NCBI GenBank assembly: GCA_910589055.1
Contig: CAJURN010000001.1
Span: forward strand, 124,001-188,000
DNA length: 64,000 nucleotides
DNA from: an uncultured Muribaculaceae bacterium
GTDB taxonomy: Bacteria > Bacteroidota > Bacteroidia > Bacteroidales > Muribaculaceae
Direction of reading: 5' to 3'
The stretch's first letter is position 1, and every line of letters starts with the position of its first letter. The notes below the pieces were generated by a model. It was not told the origin of the DNA and searched no databases. It worked only from the letters and a program-made list of their open reading frames with translations. Made by a program: the position numbers and the translations under genes. This document shows positions 49,956 through 58,314 of the stretch, piece by piece.

Positions 49956-52361
49956 ATGGTTAAGAATTCCAACGGCGCTTTTTCCGACGAGGATAACAAC
50001 GCCCCCCGCGAAGAGACTTTCGACACAATGGCCCTGTTGCTTGACTATCTCGCCCATTGGAAATGGTTCCTTTTAAGTGTGGTCGTATGTGTGGCACTCG
50101 GCACATACCATATCGCAACAATCATCCCCACCTACGACGTGGCTGCCTCTCTCTTCCTCCAGCAGGACAAGAACCGCATGCAGAACGCCATGTCAATGTC
50201 TTCCGAAGACCCGCTGATTGCGATGAAGACCTACATCGACGAGACCGAGCTGGAAGTATTGAAATCAAGAAACAACGTTATCAAAATCGTTGACTCCCTC
50301 AACCTCGCCTACTCTTACTACTCGAAAGGACGCTTCCGCGACTACCCCCTCTACGAGAACAACGCAATCGTGGCGTCATTCGACTCCCTTTCCCTGCGCA
50401 ACCTCAAATCGCCCATCTATGCAACAATCACTCCCGCATCTGAGGGCAAATATGATATTAAGGTAAACACAATCTTTGAGCAGGTAGAAGAAAACAAAGA
50501 ATTCGAGAATGTTGCCCTGCCTTTTGAAGTGGAACTTTCACACGGCACCCTCACCCTCTCGAAGTCACCCGTGATGCCCGACCTCGAAGGCACCGAAAAG
50601 ATTGTTATCCAGAATCCGCGCTCGGTTGCAGCAGCGATTTCGGGAGGACTCTCGCTCGAATTCCCCAAAAACACCAACAATATTGTCCGCATCAACTATC
50701 ATACACCTATCGTGAAGCAAGGTGTGGACATCATCAATACCCTGATTGACTTCTACAACCAGCAGATTATCGACGACAAGAACCGCTCGGCCGTTCAGAC
50801 CGAAGCCTTCATCCTTGACCGTCTCGTGATGATTTCAGACGAACTCAAGGACGTCGAGAACCGACTCAAGGAATATCGTCAGGCTCACAACATCACCGAC
50901 CTCCAGCAGCAGGCATCCCTCAACCTCAGCCTCAAGAGCAATTACGACTCACAGGTATCCAAGGTTGACGCCGACATGCGAATCCTCGATGAAATCGAAC
51001 GTATCGTGTCAACAGCCGATACTTACGAAACTGTTCCCTCCGCCGTTGACGACCCCACACTTACAACCGTTATCGAAGGCTACAACCGCAAGATTCTTCA
51101 GCTCAACCGCACTCTTGAAGGAAGTACAATCGACAACCCGCTCGTAGCGCGCATGCAGGAAGAAATCGGTCGTGAGAAACTTCGCCTTATCCAGAATATT
51201 TCCGCAGCAAAACGCGGCCTCAACACTCGCCGCAACTCCTACGTTGCCCTCGAAAACCGCAGTTCAGGCCAACTCGCCTCGCAGCCTTCGGTCGACAAAG
51301 GTCTTCAGGAAATCTTCCGCGAACAGCAGGTAAAAGTCAACATCTATACCTTCCTCCTTCAGAAACGTGAGGAAATCGCACTTCAGAAGACACTTGCCAC
51401 CAATACAGCCCGCCTTATCGACGACCCCGTAGGCAGCGGCCCCATTTCACCCCGCAAGACAATGCTTCTCGGAATCGCCTTTATCATCGGTCTGCTTATT
51501 CCGGCTGCAATCATCTTTATCCGTCGCATGCTCTTCCCCGTGTTCAAAGACCAGGAAGAACTTGAACGTCTCACCGACCTTCCCATTATCGGAGAAATCT
51601 GCAAGAATCCGGCAAGCGAGAACAGCGAACACAGCATCGTTATCCGCGAGAACGTATCATCACCTATCGCCGAACTCTTCCGCCTGCTGCGTAACAACAT
51701 CGGATTCACAAAAATCAGCGGCGACCGTAAGGTTATTCTCGTCACATCATCCGTATCCGGCGAAGGCAAGACTTTTGTGGCAGTGAACCTTGCAATGACA
51801 TATGCAATCACAGGCAAGAAAGTCGTGGTAGTGGGTATGGACATCCGCCGTCCGGCTCTCGCCCATCGCTTCGGATTCTCCAACCACTCAGGTGTGACAA
51901 CATTCCTTTCCGGACAGGAAACCGACATCCACAAGCTCGTGCATCAGTCGAAAGAGAATCCCAACCTCTACGTTCTGCCCGCAGGTCCCGTACCACCGAA
52001 CCCCAACGAACTTCTTATGTCGCCCAATATGGAGCACATGATGGACCAACTCAAGAAAGAGTACGACTTTATCATCATCGACTCCGCTCCTATCGGCCTT
52101 GTTTCAGACACGTTCCTGATTGTGAAATACAGCGACATTCAGCTCTACGTTGCACGTGCCGGATTCTCCAGCAAGCGCTCGCTCAAGCTGCTTCACAATG
52201 CCGTGGCTCTGCATAAATTCTCTTCAATCTATCTCGTGCTTAACGGTGTTGACATGTCATCCGCGACATACATCTACCGCCGCTACGGAGAATACGGCCA
52301 CTACGGCCAGCAGAAGATTGGCTACGGCTACGGCTATTCCAGCGCCAAAGAAAAGAAATAG
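49956..52361 (+). CDS. Wzc-like chain-length regulator and tyrosine autokinase
   Basis: An 801-residue inner-membrane BY-kinase that sets polysaccharide chain length and export. The first membrane helix (about 36-57) begins the Wzz domain, a long periplasmic helical region follows, and the second helix is at about 507-527 (MLLGIAFIIGLLIPAAIIFI). The cytosolic kinase has Walker A SSVSGEGKTFVAVNLA near residue 598, Walker A' VVVGMDIRRPALA and Walker B FIIIDSAPIG. The tail carries eight tyrosines (YIYRRYGEYGHYGQ, GYGYGY), the usual autophosphorylation cluster. No matching phosphatase or glycosyltransferase is nearby. Confidence 0.95.
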   Translation: MVKNSNGAFSDEDNNAPREETFDTMALLLDYLAHWKWFLLSVVVCVALGTYHIATIIPTYDVAASLFLQQDKNRMQNAMSMSSEDPLIAMKTYIDETELEVLKSRNNVIKIVDSLNLAYSYYSKGRFRDYPLYENNAIVASFDSLSLRNLKSPIYATITPASEGKYDIKVNTIFEQVEENKEFENVALPFEVELSHGTLTLSKSPVMPDLEGTEKIVIQNPRSVAAAISGGLSLEFPKNTNNIVRINYHTPIVKQGVDIINTLIDFYNQQIIDDKNRSAVQTEAFILDRLVMISDELKDVENRLKEYRQAHNITDLQQQASLNLSLKSNYDSQVSKVDADMRILDEIERIVSTADTYETVPSAVDDPTLTTVIEGYNRKILQLNRTLEGSTIDNPLVARMQEEIGREKLRLIQNISAAKRGLNTRRNSYVALENRSSGQLASQPSVDKGLQEIFREQQVKVNIYTFLLQKREEIALQKTLATNTARLIDDPVGSGPISPRKTMLLGIAFIIGLLIPAAIIFIRRMLFPVFKDQEELERLTDLPIIGEICKNPASENSEHSIVIRENVSSPIAELFRLLRNNIGFTKISGDRKVILVTSSVSGEGKTFVAVNLAMTYAITGKKVVVVGMDIRRPALAHRFGFSNHSGVTTFLSGQETDIHKLVHQSKENPNLYVLPAGPVPPNPNELLMSPNMEHMMDQLKKEYDFIIIDSAPIGLVSDTFLIVKYSDIQLYVARAGFSSKRSLKLLHNAVALHKFSSIYLVLNGVDMSSATYIYRRYGEYGHYGQQKIGYGYGYSSAKEKK

Positions 52362-52382
52362 GCGTAATCCTACACGATATAG

Positions 52383-52429
52383 AAAAGCGCAGCCTCAAAC
52401 TCAAATGCGAAGCTGCGCTTTTATTTTCC
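52383..52429 (+). terminator. intrinsic terminator of the export pair
   Basis: AAAAGCGCAGC and GCTGCGCTTTT form an 11-bp stem with an 18-base loop, followed by ATTTTCC. It lies about 20 bases after the kinase stop and separates the pair from the unknown genes downstream. Confidence 0.78.
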
Positions 52430-52475
52430 ATAATCTAAGCAACAACTTAAAGTTAAAAAAAACAGGAAATTTTGT

Positions 52476-52498
52476 CCCCAATAAATGTATGTTTGGGG
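52476..52498 (+). promoter_or_regulatory. -7 box inside a short inverted repeat
   Basis: TATGTTTG at 52488-52495 matches TAnnTTTG, 31 bases before the ATG at 52527. It is enclosed by CCCCAA and TTGGGG. The TTTG at 52471 is only 13 bases upstream, too close for a normal -33 box. The repeat could be an operator, but this rests on six base pairs. Confidence 0.35.
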
Positions 52499-52526
52499 TA
52501 GATAACATCAATAATACATAAATCCA

Positions 52527-53072
52527 ATGAGTGAAGAAGCGAAAATTGCAAAGGGAAAAGAAGCCGTCGCTCTGTTCGATAACTCGGAAAAGCTGTTTTC
52601 CGAGTTGAATGAACCGAGTACGGAATACGGATTTAAGCCGGAGGAGTTTCTTCCCAAAGCGTATGACTACTTAGTTGAAGCGGAAAAACTCTCGTCTATA
52701 ATTGACAGTATCCGCAATGTGGAAGGACTTGAAAGTGCCAATGAAAAGGTGCAGGTTTTCAAACAGCATTTCCAGTTGGCAAAAGAATGGTTTGTAAAAG
52801 CATATTATATCTTGCTTGTACATCAGAATAATTATGTAAAACACTGGACTCCGGTTATAAAGGAATATTCAGACACATTCAAAAAATACTCTGACACGGT
52901 AGGGAAGAAGCCTAAGTTTGACAAAATCAAAATTTTGGCTATCGTACTTGGCATATTTGTCGCCATAATGTATCTGAATTCTATCTTCAACGCGTGCTCC
53001 GGCCATTCTTCAGACCCATACGGAGATTATTATAAGACAGTAGAGGAATACAATAATAACTATCGAAAATGA
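52527..53072 (+). CDS. unrecognised single-pass membrane protein
   Basis: A 181-residue protein that I do not recognise. Residues 1-125 are mostly helical and charged (AKIAKGKEAVALFDNSEKLF, KVQVFKQHFQLAKEWFVKAYY). One membrane helix follows at about 136-154 (ILAIVLGIFVAIMYLNSIF), then a short tail rich in Tyr and Asn (DPYGDYYKTVEEYNNNYRK). There is no signal peptide, so the N-terminal domain probably faces the cytosol. The DNA is visibly AT-richer than its neighbours. The stop overlaps the next gene's start by four bases, so the two are coupled. Confidence 0.75.
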   Translation: MSEEAKIAKGKEAVALFDNSEKLFSELNEPSTEYGFKPEEFLPKAYDYLVEAEKLSSIIDSIRNVEGLESANEKVQVFKQHFQLAKEWFVKAYYILLVHQNNYVKHWTPVIKEYSDTFKKYSDTVGKKPKFDKIKILAIVLGIFVAIMYLNSIFNACSGHSSDPYGDYYKTVEEYNNNYRK

Positions 53073-53878
53073 GCAGCAGTATTTCATTCAGTGACCCTCG
53101 TACAAGTGTGACGGAGGTATATATCGAAAAGGCCGGCACCACCGGAAAAACCTGTTATGAGGTACTTTATAAGGTGAAAGGTCATTCCGGGGCACACGGC
53201 AAAGTGGCATCATACGTGAAGCCCGGATCTCTAAGCAAGTCAGGTCCCGACAAGTTCACCTTTGAATATGATGAAGGCGGACGTGAAACTGCCGTTGTTT
53301 CGACAAGTGGTGTAACAATCGGTGGACAAGGTTTTAGCGCAACTTCGATGCCGTCTTCCGGCGAGGCGAAAGATAAAGTGTCAAAATCTTCATCAAAATC
53401 AGCACCAAAGAAAAAAGGGACAAATGTAATAAAAGCTATATCAGACTGGGACAAACGCACTCGCGAAGAAAGCGAGAGAGCGACGGCAGAGGCCGGAAAC
53501 AAAATGGAAGAGTCTGCAAATGAACTCTCCATGGCCGATTACGACGTCGAAGCAATGAAAAACAATCTGGAGGCTTGTGATGACTATATCAGAGCATGGC
53601 ATGCTTACCATAAAAACGATAAAGACAAGGAATACAAAAGAGTCAAAACCCGTTATTTGAGATATTATGCGGCTATGATGGTTGCGAGCGATAATGACAA
53701 AAAGCTCAAGGCACGTTACCAACATGATTTCGATACATATTTCAATGAAAGTATGAAGGAGATGGAGGCAAAATCCAAACCGGCTCCCGCTTCGTCCGAA
53801 ATACCGGGTTGGGTAAAAGTTACCGGAATATTCGTTGTATTTTTCGCTCTGCTATGGCTTCGTAATTTGATTTTCTAA
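53069..53878 (+). CDS. unrecognised tail-anchored protein
   Basis: A 269-residue protein that I do not recognise. The first 95 residues look like a compact beta domain with Gly/Ser-rich turns (SISFSDPRTSVTEVYIEKAG, VTIGGQGFSATSMPSSG). A basic Ser/Lys linker (SKSSSKSAPKKKG) leads to a helical, charged region at about 120-240 with many Lys, Glu and Tyr residues. A single membrane helix lies at the very C terminus (VTGIFVVFFALLWLRNLIF). With no signal peptide, the bulk is probably cytosolic, anchored by its tail. It is coupled to the preceding gene by ATGA and ends in a strong hairpin. Confidence 0.75.
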   Translation: MSSSISFSDPRTSVTEVYIEKAGTTGKTCYEVLYKVKGHSGAHGKVASYVKPGSLSKSGPDKFTFEYDEGGRETAVVSTSGVTIGGQGFSATSMPSSGEAKDKVSKSSSKSAPKKKGTNVIKAISDWDKRTREESERATAEAGNKMEESANELSMADYDVEAMKNNLEACDDYIRAWHAYHKNDKDKEYKRVKTRYLRYYAAMMVASDNDKKLKARYQHDFDTYFNESMKEMEAKSKPAPASSEIPGWVKVTGIFVVFFALLWLRNLIF

Positions 53879-53890
53879 TTCGCTGATAAT

Positions 53891-53939
53891 ACAACGATAG
53901 CCGCAAAGCTGCTTTTATCATCAGCTTTGCGGCTATTGT
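53891..53939. terminator. bidirectional hairpin terminator
   Basis: GATAGCCGCAAAGCTG and CAGCTTTGCGGCTATT form a 16-bp stem with one G-T pair and a 10-base loop. It lies between the convergent unknown pair and rubrerythrin and probably serves both. Confidence 0.75.
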
Positions 53940-53957
53940 CATATTATATATGCTTTT

Positions 53958-54539
53958 TTAGTAATTATTGGCTTTGCGTTCGAACCAGCCTTGATCCATG
54001 CCGCATACGGGGCAGCGTTTGGGGGCTGACTTGGCAGAAATGGTGAAACCGCAACGGCGGCACATCCATTCAACAGGTTCTGCCTGCTCGAATACCTGAC
54101 CGTTTTCCATGCGTTCAAGCAACTTGATATAGCGCTGCTCGTGCATGATTTCCACCTTGGCAATCATCTTGTAGAGATTGGCAATCTGGGGGAAGCCTTC
54201 TTCCTGAGCCACTTTGGCGAAATTCTCATAGAGGTCGCTCCATTCCTCGCGCTCGCCTGCGGCGGCTTCGGCAAGGTTGGTCTTTGTGTCGCCTACAACA
54301 CCGGCGGGATAACCTGCGGTGATGGTGACTGTACCGCCTTCAAGAAGGGCGAAGAACTGGCGGGCATGGCTGAGCTCCTGTTCAGCAGTTTCAAGAAATA
54401 CTGCCGCAATCTGTTGGTAACCTTCCTCGATTGCCTTCTGGGCAAAGAGGGTATAACGTGAACGCGCCTGACTTTCACCTGCAAATGAGGCGAGAAGGTT
54501 TTTCTCTGTACGGGTGCCTTTGATACTTTTCTTTTCCAT
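53958..54539 (-). CDS. rbr: rubrerythrin
   Basis: A 193-residue non-haem di-iron peroxidase that protects anaerobes from hydrogen peroxide. The ferritin-like domain has two ExxH-type sites, ETAEQELSHARQF and KVEIMHEQRY, with the first helix NLLASFAGESQARSRY. The C-terminal rubredoxin domain has CRRCGF and CPVCG for one iron. I placed the start at 54539 (MEKKSIKGTRTEKNLLASF); the open frame upstream overlaps the intergenic region and is not rubrerythrin-like. It may share a transcript with the SPOR gene 61 bases upstream. Confidence 0.96.
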   Translation of the reverse strand: MEKKSIKGTRTEKNLLASFAGESQARSRYTLFAQKAIEEGYQQIAAVFLETAEQELSHARQFFALLEGGTVTITAGYPAGVVGDTKTNLAEAAAGEREEWSDLYENFAKVAQEEGFPQIANLYKMIAKVEIMHEQRYIKLLERMENGQVFEQAEPVEWMCRRCGFTISAKSAPKRCPVCGMDQGWFERKANNY

Positions 54540-54600
54540 ATATTTAGAGGGTATGTTAAAAATTCTACTTACCCTTAAAACACCCTTGCGGCAGGATTGT

Positions 54601-55134
54601 TCAACGCGTGGCTTTTCCGGCAGCGGTAGCGTCGAGAATAAAAGGCACCGGCTCGCGCATCGCAATCACTCCTTTATTGCGGAAGGCCGTGAGCTCGGCC
54701 AAGGCCTCCTTCATTTCCGGAGTCGACGCAAGCACGATATAATAATACGGCTCCGATGTCTGCACGATAAATGCACCGGGATATCCGGCGTCGACAAGGC
54801 GCTCGCGCAGGGATTTGGCATTGAACACCTGCTTGAACTGCCCCACCACCACGCAGTAGCGGCGAAGATTCTCACGGATTCCACCTCCGTCGGGAGTTAC
54901 TTTCACAAGCTGGCGGCGAAGCTCCACTTCCGAGCCGTCGGGGGCTGTCACGGAACTTTTCTGAATCTCGCGACGTACCTTTCCGTATATGGTCGAGTCA
55001 ATGTCCTCGCTGTTTTCGCGGCCTGCCATGGCTTTTTCGTAGGCGGCGCGGTAGTTGGCCTCGGTTGTCTTGCACGAAGGCAGGAGTGCGCAGAGAATGG
55101 CACAGGAGGCTATGATGAGTGTGATTTTTTTCAT
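54601..55134 (-). CDS. SPOR-domain lipoprotein
   Basis: A 177-residue lipoprotein. MKKITLIIASCAILCALLPS ends in a lipobox (LLPS-C). The C-terminal part (about 90-155) has the SPOR pattern RRYCVVVGQFKQVFNAKSLRERLVDAGYPGAFIVQ and YYIVLAS, which in other bacteria binds denuded peptidoglycan at division sites. The middle is charged. Its start overlaps the GH92 stop by four bases, an unusual coupling of a wall-binding protein to a glycosidase. Confidence 0.85.
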   Translation of the reverse strand: MKKITLIIASCAILCALLPSCKTTEANYRAAYEKAMAGRENSEDIDSTIYGKVRREIQKSSVTAPDGSEVELRRQLVKVTPDGGGIRENLRRYCVVVGQFKQVFNAKSLRERLVDAGYPGAFIVQTSEPYYYIVLASTPEMKEALAELTAFRNKGVIAMREPVPFILDATAAGKATR

Positions 55135-57422
55135 AACGATACCGGGGGATAAGCGTCGGGGGTGCGGCCTCGCGTCATCGACGGATTGGGACCCATTTCA
55201 AGCTCGAGTGTGCTGCCCGACATTATGTCGTTGTGTGTGATATAATTTTTATCGTAAGGCTGTCCGTTAAGGCGCGCCGAAACCACGTAGATATTCTCAG
55301 GCGAAGCGTTGCGGGCGATTACCGTGAAGGTTCGTCCGTTTTCAAGTTTGATTTCGGTGTGCGGGAATACGGGGCTTCCAAGGGCGTAGACCGGAGTGGC
55401 CGGGCACACGGGATAGAATCCGAGAGCACCGAACACATACCAGGCCGACATCTGCCCTGCATCGTCGTTTCCGGAGAGACCACCCGGAGTGGCAAGATAC
55501 TCCGTATTCATGATATGGCGCACCTGCCTCTGGGTTTTCCAAGGCTGTCCGGCATAATTATAGAGCCATGCAACCTGGTGGCAAGGCTCGTTGCCATGCC
55601 AGTAGCGGCGGTGCGAGAACATCGAATCGAGTTTTTCTACATACATTTCCCTTCCTCCCATCGCTTCCATAAGTCCGGCCTGGTCGTGGGGCACATACCA
55701 TGTGTAGTGGCACGGAGCACCTTCGGTAATGCTTTTTGAGAAGGTAAACAGCGCATCCACCGAGTCAAAATTACCGTCGGCATGACGGCCGCGCACGTAT
55801 CCTGTGCCGGGATGGAACACATTGCGCCAGTTGCCCGCACGAGCCTCAAGACTATCCGCATCGGCATTGAAACCCAATGAGCGCGCCACACGCGACAGGG
55901 CAAAATCATCGAAGGCATATTCGAGCGTGCGCGACACCTGCTCGCGGCGATGGTATGCGTCGGGCACACTGTCCTCCAACGGAATGTAGCCGTAGGTGAG
56001 ATATGACTTCAATGCCCGGCGTCCCATGCCATCCTTGTATTCGGCCTCGGTGGCAGGAGATTCGAATGCATTGCGGCGCATGCCTTGATAAGCCTTCTGA
56101 ATGTCGAAATTTCGTACACCTTTGACCCACGCATCAGCTATTGCCGCGGTGCAATGGTCGCCAATCATGGCCGATGTATAGCTGTTCCAGCAGGGGAAAA
56201 TCGGAAGCCATCCGCCTTGCTCGTATTTGTCGACGAGCGACTGCATCATTTCGCCGGAAGCCGTCGGCTGAAGAATCACCAGCAACGGGTGCAGTGCACG
56301 GTAAGTGTCCCACATACTGAAATCTTCGTAATAAGTGGTGCCGGGACGTGTGTGCATCACTTCCGTACCGCCGGCAAATGACGGATATGTTCCGCCCACG
56401 TCATTAAATGTGCGCGGCAGGAACGACGAGCGGTACAGAGCGCTGTAAAACTTGGTGAGCTCTTCGGATGTACCGCCCTTTACATCAATCTGTCCGAGAC
56501 ACTTATCCCATATTGCCGCGAGTTCACCGCGCGTACGGTCGAAATCGTCGTGAGGTATCTCGGCTTCAAGATTGGCCTTTGCCGCCGCTATTGAAGTAAA
56601 TGAGGATGCGGCCTTTACGGTGACAGTTTCGTCGGCTTTGACATCAAATTCGATATATGCCCCGGCCTGCGGAACGTCGGCAATCTCCGTTCTGCCATGA
56701 ATTGCAACATCACCGCTGAACACTCCGAATCCTGTCACACGCAGGTTCTCCGGCCATTCCACGACAAAGTAGCCTGCGAATCCTGCTTCGAGTCCTTTGC
56801 CCTGATAGATGCGGTGGACGGGGTTGCTTCCCGTGATTGTGTGCGTCACGGGGTCGATGGTTACGCTTCCCATGGATTCATCGCTGTTGGGATTCACCAC
56901 AAGGTAGCCTTTTCCGGCTTTGTCGTAGGTGAAGCGGAAGATGCCAGAGCGGCTGCGTCCTGTCATTTCGGCGCGTATGGCTTCGTCGGGAAGATAGATG
57001 CTGTAATAGTCGGGGCGCGATACCTCACTCGCCTTGTCCATGCGTGTGGCACGGCTTGCAGGCGTGTATCTCGGCGTACCTGATAGAGCCGTCAGCGTCA
57101 TGGAGCCGTAGTCCTGAGTGCATCCTCCCACAATCCAGTGGGAATTGCGGAAGCCCATGAGCAGGCTGTCGGCGAAATAATAAGGAGCAACGCACTTGCG
57201 CTCGGTGTCGCGGGTCTGTGCCGTCCAGAAGTTCATGCCGTGGGGTTCGAGAACGGCCGGAAGTGTCTGGCCCAATTCTTCGGTACCTTTCCCGAAGAGT
57301 CCGGCGGTGTGGGCTTCGCTGTTGGCCGTGCCAATCCGAGGTTCGACATAGTCCAGAGGTGTATGCGCCATTGCAGGCAGGAGCATGGCGACGGCACATA
57401 ATGCAAGTGCGGTTCGTTTCAT
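55131..57422 (-). CDS. GH92 family alpha-mannosidase
   Basis: A 763-residue exported glycosidase. The signal peptide is MKRTALALCAVAMLLPAMA. The N-terminal beta-sandwich begins DYVEPRIGTANSEAHTAGLFGKGTEELGQTLPAVLEPHGMNFWTAQ, the standard GH92 opening. The (alpha/alpha)6 domain has the family signatures YEDFSMWDTYRALHPL, GWLPIFPCWNSYTSAMIGDHC and GGLSGNDDAGQMSAWYVFGALGFYPVCP, with the Asp pair used as general base. GH92 enzymes are calcium-dependent exo-mannosidases acting on host or yeast glycans; linkage preference is not predictable. It lies far from the GH43 gene and from any SusCD pair. Confidence 0.95.
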   Translation of the reverse strand: MKRTALALCAVAMLLPAMAHTPLDYVEPRIGTANSEAHTAGLFGKGTEELGQTLPAVLEPHGMNFWTAQTRDTERKCVAPYYFADSLLMGFRNSHWIVGGCTQDYGSMTLTALSGTPRYTPASRATRMDKASEVSRPDYYSIYLPDEAIRAEMTGRSRSGIFRFTYDKAGKGYLVVNPNSDESMGSVTIDPVTHTITGSNPVHRIYQGKGLEAGFAGYFVVEWPENLRVTGFGVFSGDVAIHGRTEIADVPQAGAYIEFDVKADETVTVKAASSFTSIAAAKANLEAEIPHDDFDRTRGELAAIWDKCLGQIDVKGGTSEELTKFYSALYRSSFLPRTFNDVGGTYPSFAGGTEVMHTRPGTTYYEDFSMWDTYRALHPLLVILQPTASGEMMQSLVDKYEQGGWLPIFPCWNSYTSAMIGDHCTAAIADAWVKGVRNFDIQKAYQGMRRNAFESPATEAEYKDGMGRRALKSYLTYGYIPLEDSVPDAYHRREQVSRTLEYAFDDFALSRVARSLGFNADADSLEARAGNWRNVFHPGTGYVRGRHADGNFDSVDALFTFSKSITEGAPCHYTWYVPHDQAGLMEAMGGREMYVEKLDSMFSHRRYWHGNEPCHQVAWLYNYAGQPWKTQRQVRHIMNTEYLATPGGLSGNDDAGQMSAWYVFGALGFYPVCPATPVYALGSPVFPHTEIKLENGRTFTVIARNASPENIYVVSARLNGQPYDKNYITHNDIMSGSTLELEMGPNPSMTRGRTPDAYPPVSL

Positions 57423-57457
57423 TTCTGAAAAAAAAATGGTTATGATAAAAAAATGAC

Positions 57458-57509
57458 AAAGGTGAAGAGCGGAAGGAGCGGATATGCCTCACCTTTCACA
57501 CTTCACCTT
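57458..57509 (-). terminator. hairpin downstream of efp
   Basis: AAGGTGAAG (57459-57467) pairs with CTTCACCTT (57501-57509), giving a 9-bp stem with a 33-base loop. On the minus strand it follows the efp stop by about 33 bases and is followed by a T-rich stretch after a short gap. The arm sequence matches that at 48.2-48.3 kb. Confidence 0.45.
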
Positions 57510-57541
57510 GGTATTATATGGGGGTGCTTGAAACGGCTTGA

Positions 57542-58108
57542 TTAAGCCTTCACGCGCTCAACGTAAGAGCCGTCGCGGGTGTCGATGCGTACTTTATCGC
57601 CGATGTTGCAGAACAGGGGCACGCGTACTTCAGCACCGGTTTCAACGGTAGCGGGCTTGAGGGTGTTGGTAGCGGTATCACCCTTGATGCCGGGTTCGGT
57701 GTAGGTGATTTCGAGCACTACGGAAGTGGGCATCTCGCAGGTGAGGACAGTGTCGGAAGCGGCATGTACCATAGCTTCGCAGATGTCGCCGTCCTTGAGG
57801 AATTCAACGCCTTCGATGCTTTCGCCGGGAACGATGATTTCTTCCCAGGTTTCGGTATGAAGGAAGTGGTAGCCCATGTCGTCCTTGTAGGAGAACTGGT
57901 AGGGGCGGCGTTCGATGCGAACTTCCTCAACTTTCACGCCTGAGTTCCAGGTCTTGTCGAGGATACGTCCTGTCTTGACGTTTTTGAGCTTGGTGCGCAC
58001 GAAAGCCGGGCCTTTGCCGGGTTTCACATGCAGGAATTCAACGATGAAGAAGTAGTTGCCGTCGATGTCGAGGCACATTCCGTTTTTAAAATCTGCTGTT
58101 GTTGCCAT
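57542..58108 (-). CDS. efp: translation elongation factor P
   Basis: A 188-residue tRNA-shaped factor that relieves ribosome stalling at proline runs. The KOW-like N domain carries the modification-site loop HVKPGKGPAF with Lys32. The two OB domains follow, with LEITYTEPGIKGDTATNTLKPATVETGAEVRVPLF at the C terminus. Length is normal. No EpmA or EpmB gene lies in this window, so how or whether Lys32 is modified is not shown. It is divergent from the receiver-ATP-grasp gene and has its own promoter. Confidence 0.98.
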   Translation of the reverse strand: MATTADFKNGMCLDIDGNYFFIVEFLHVKPGKGPAFVRTKLKNVKTGRILDKTWNSGVKVEEVRIERRPYQFSYKDDMGYHFLHTETWEEIIVPGESIEGVEFLKDGDICEAMVHAASDTVLTCEMPTSVVLEITYTEPGIKGDTATNTLKPATVETGAEVRVPLFCNIGDKVRIDTRDGSYVERVKA

Positions 58109-58188
58109 AAATATTTTTAGAGGTTGTATTTAGTTTGAAATCAGGGTAATATCGCACCCGACGGTTTGTATCGGGGACATTCGGCCTA

Positions 58189-58221
58189 CAAAGTTACGAA
58201 ACTTTGTCGTCATTCTGCAAT
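58189..58221 (-). promoter_or_regulatory. promoter of efp
   Basis: On the minus strand, ATTG (58221-58218), a 21-base spacer and TAACTTTG (58196-58189) fit the Bacteroidota promoter with one mismatch in the -33 box. The start would be near 58182, about 74 bases before the efp ATG. Confidence 0.6.
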
Positions 58222-58273
58222 TCCGTGCGGCATTTTTTAGCTGCGATTGGCGTTTTTTTCCGATGTAAATCCT

Positions 58274-58281
58274 TAACTTTG
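58274..58281 (+). promoter_or_regulatory. -7 box of the receiver-ATP-grasp gene
   Basis: TAACTTTG matches TAnnTTTG and ends 33 bases before the ATG at 58315. A T-run rather than TTTG lies at the -33 position (58253-58259). The gap to the divergent efp promoter is about 50 bases. Confidence 0.5.
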
Positions 58282-58314
58282 CTGATAAATTAACGTAGCA
58301 CATCCTTACAGCCG

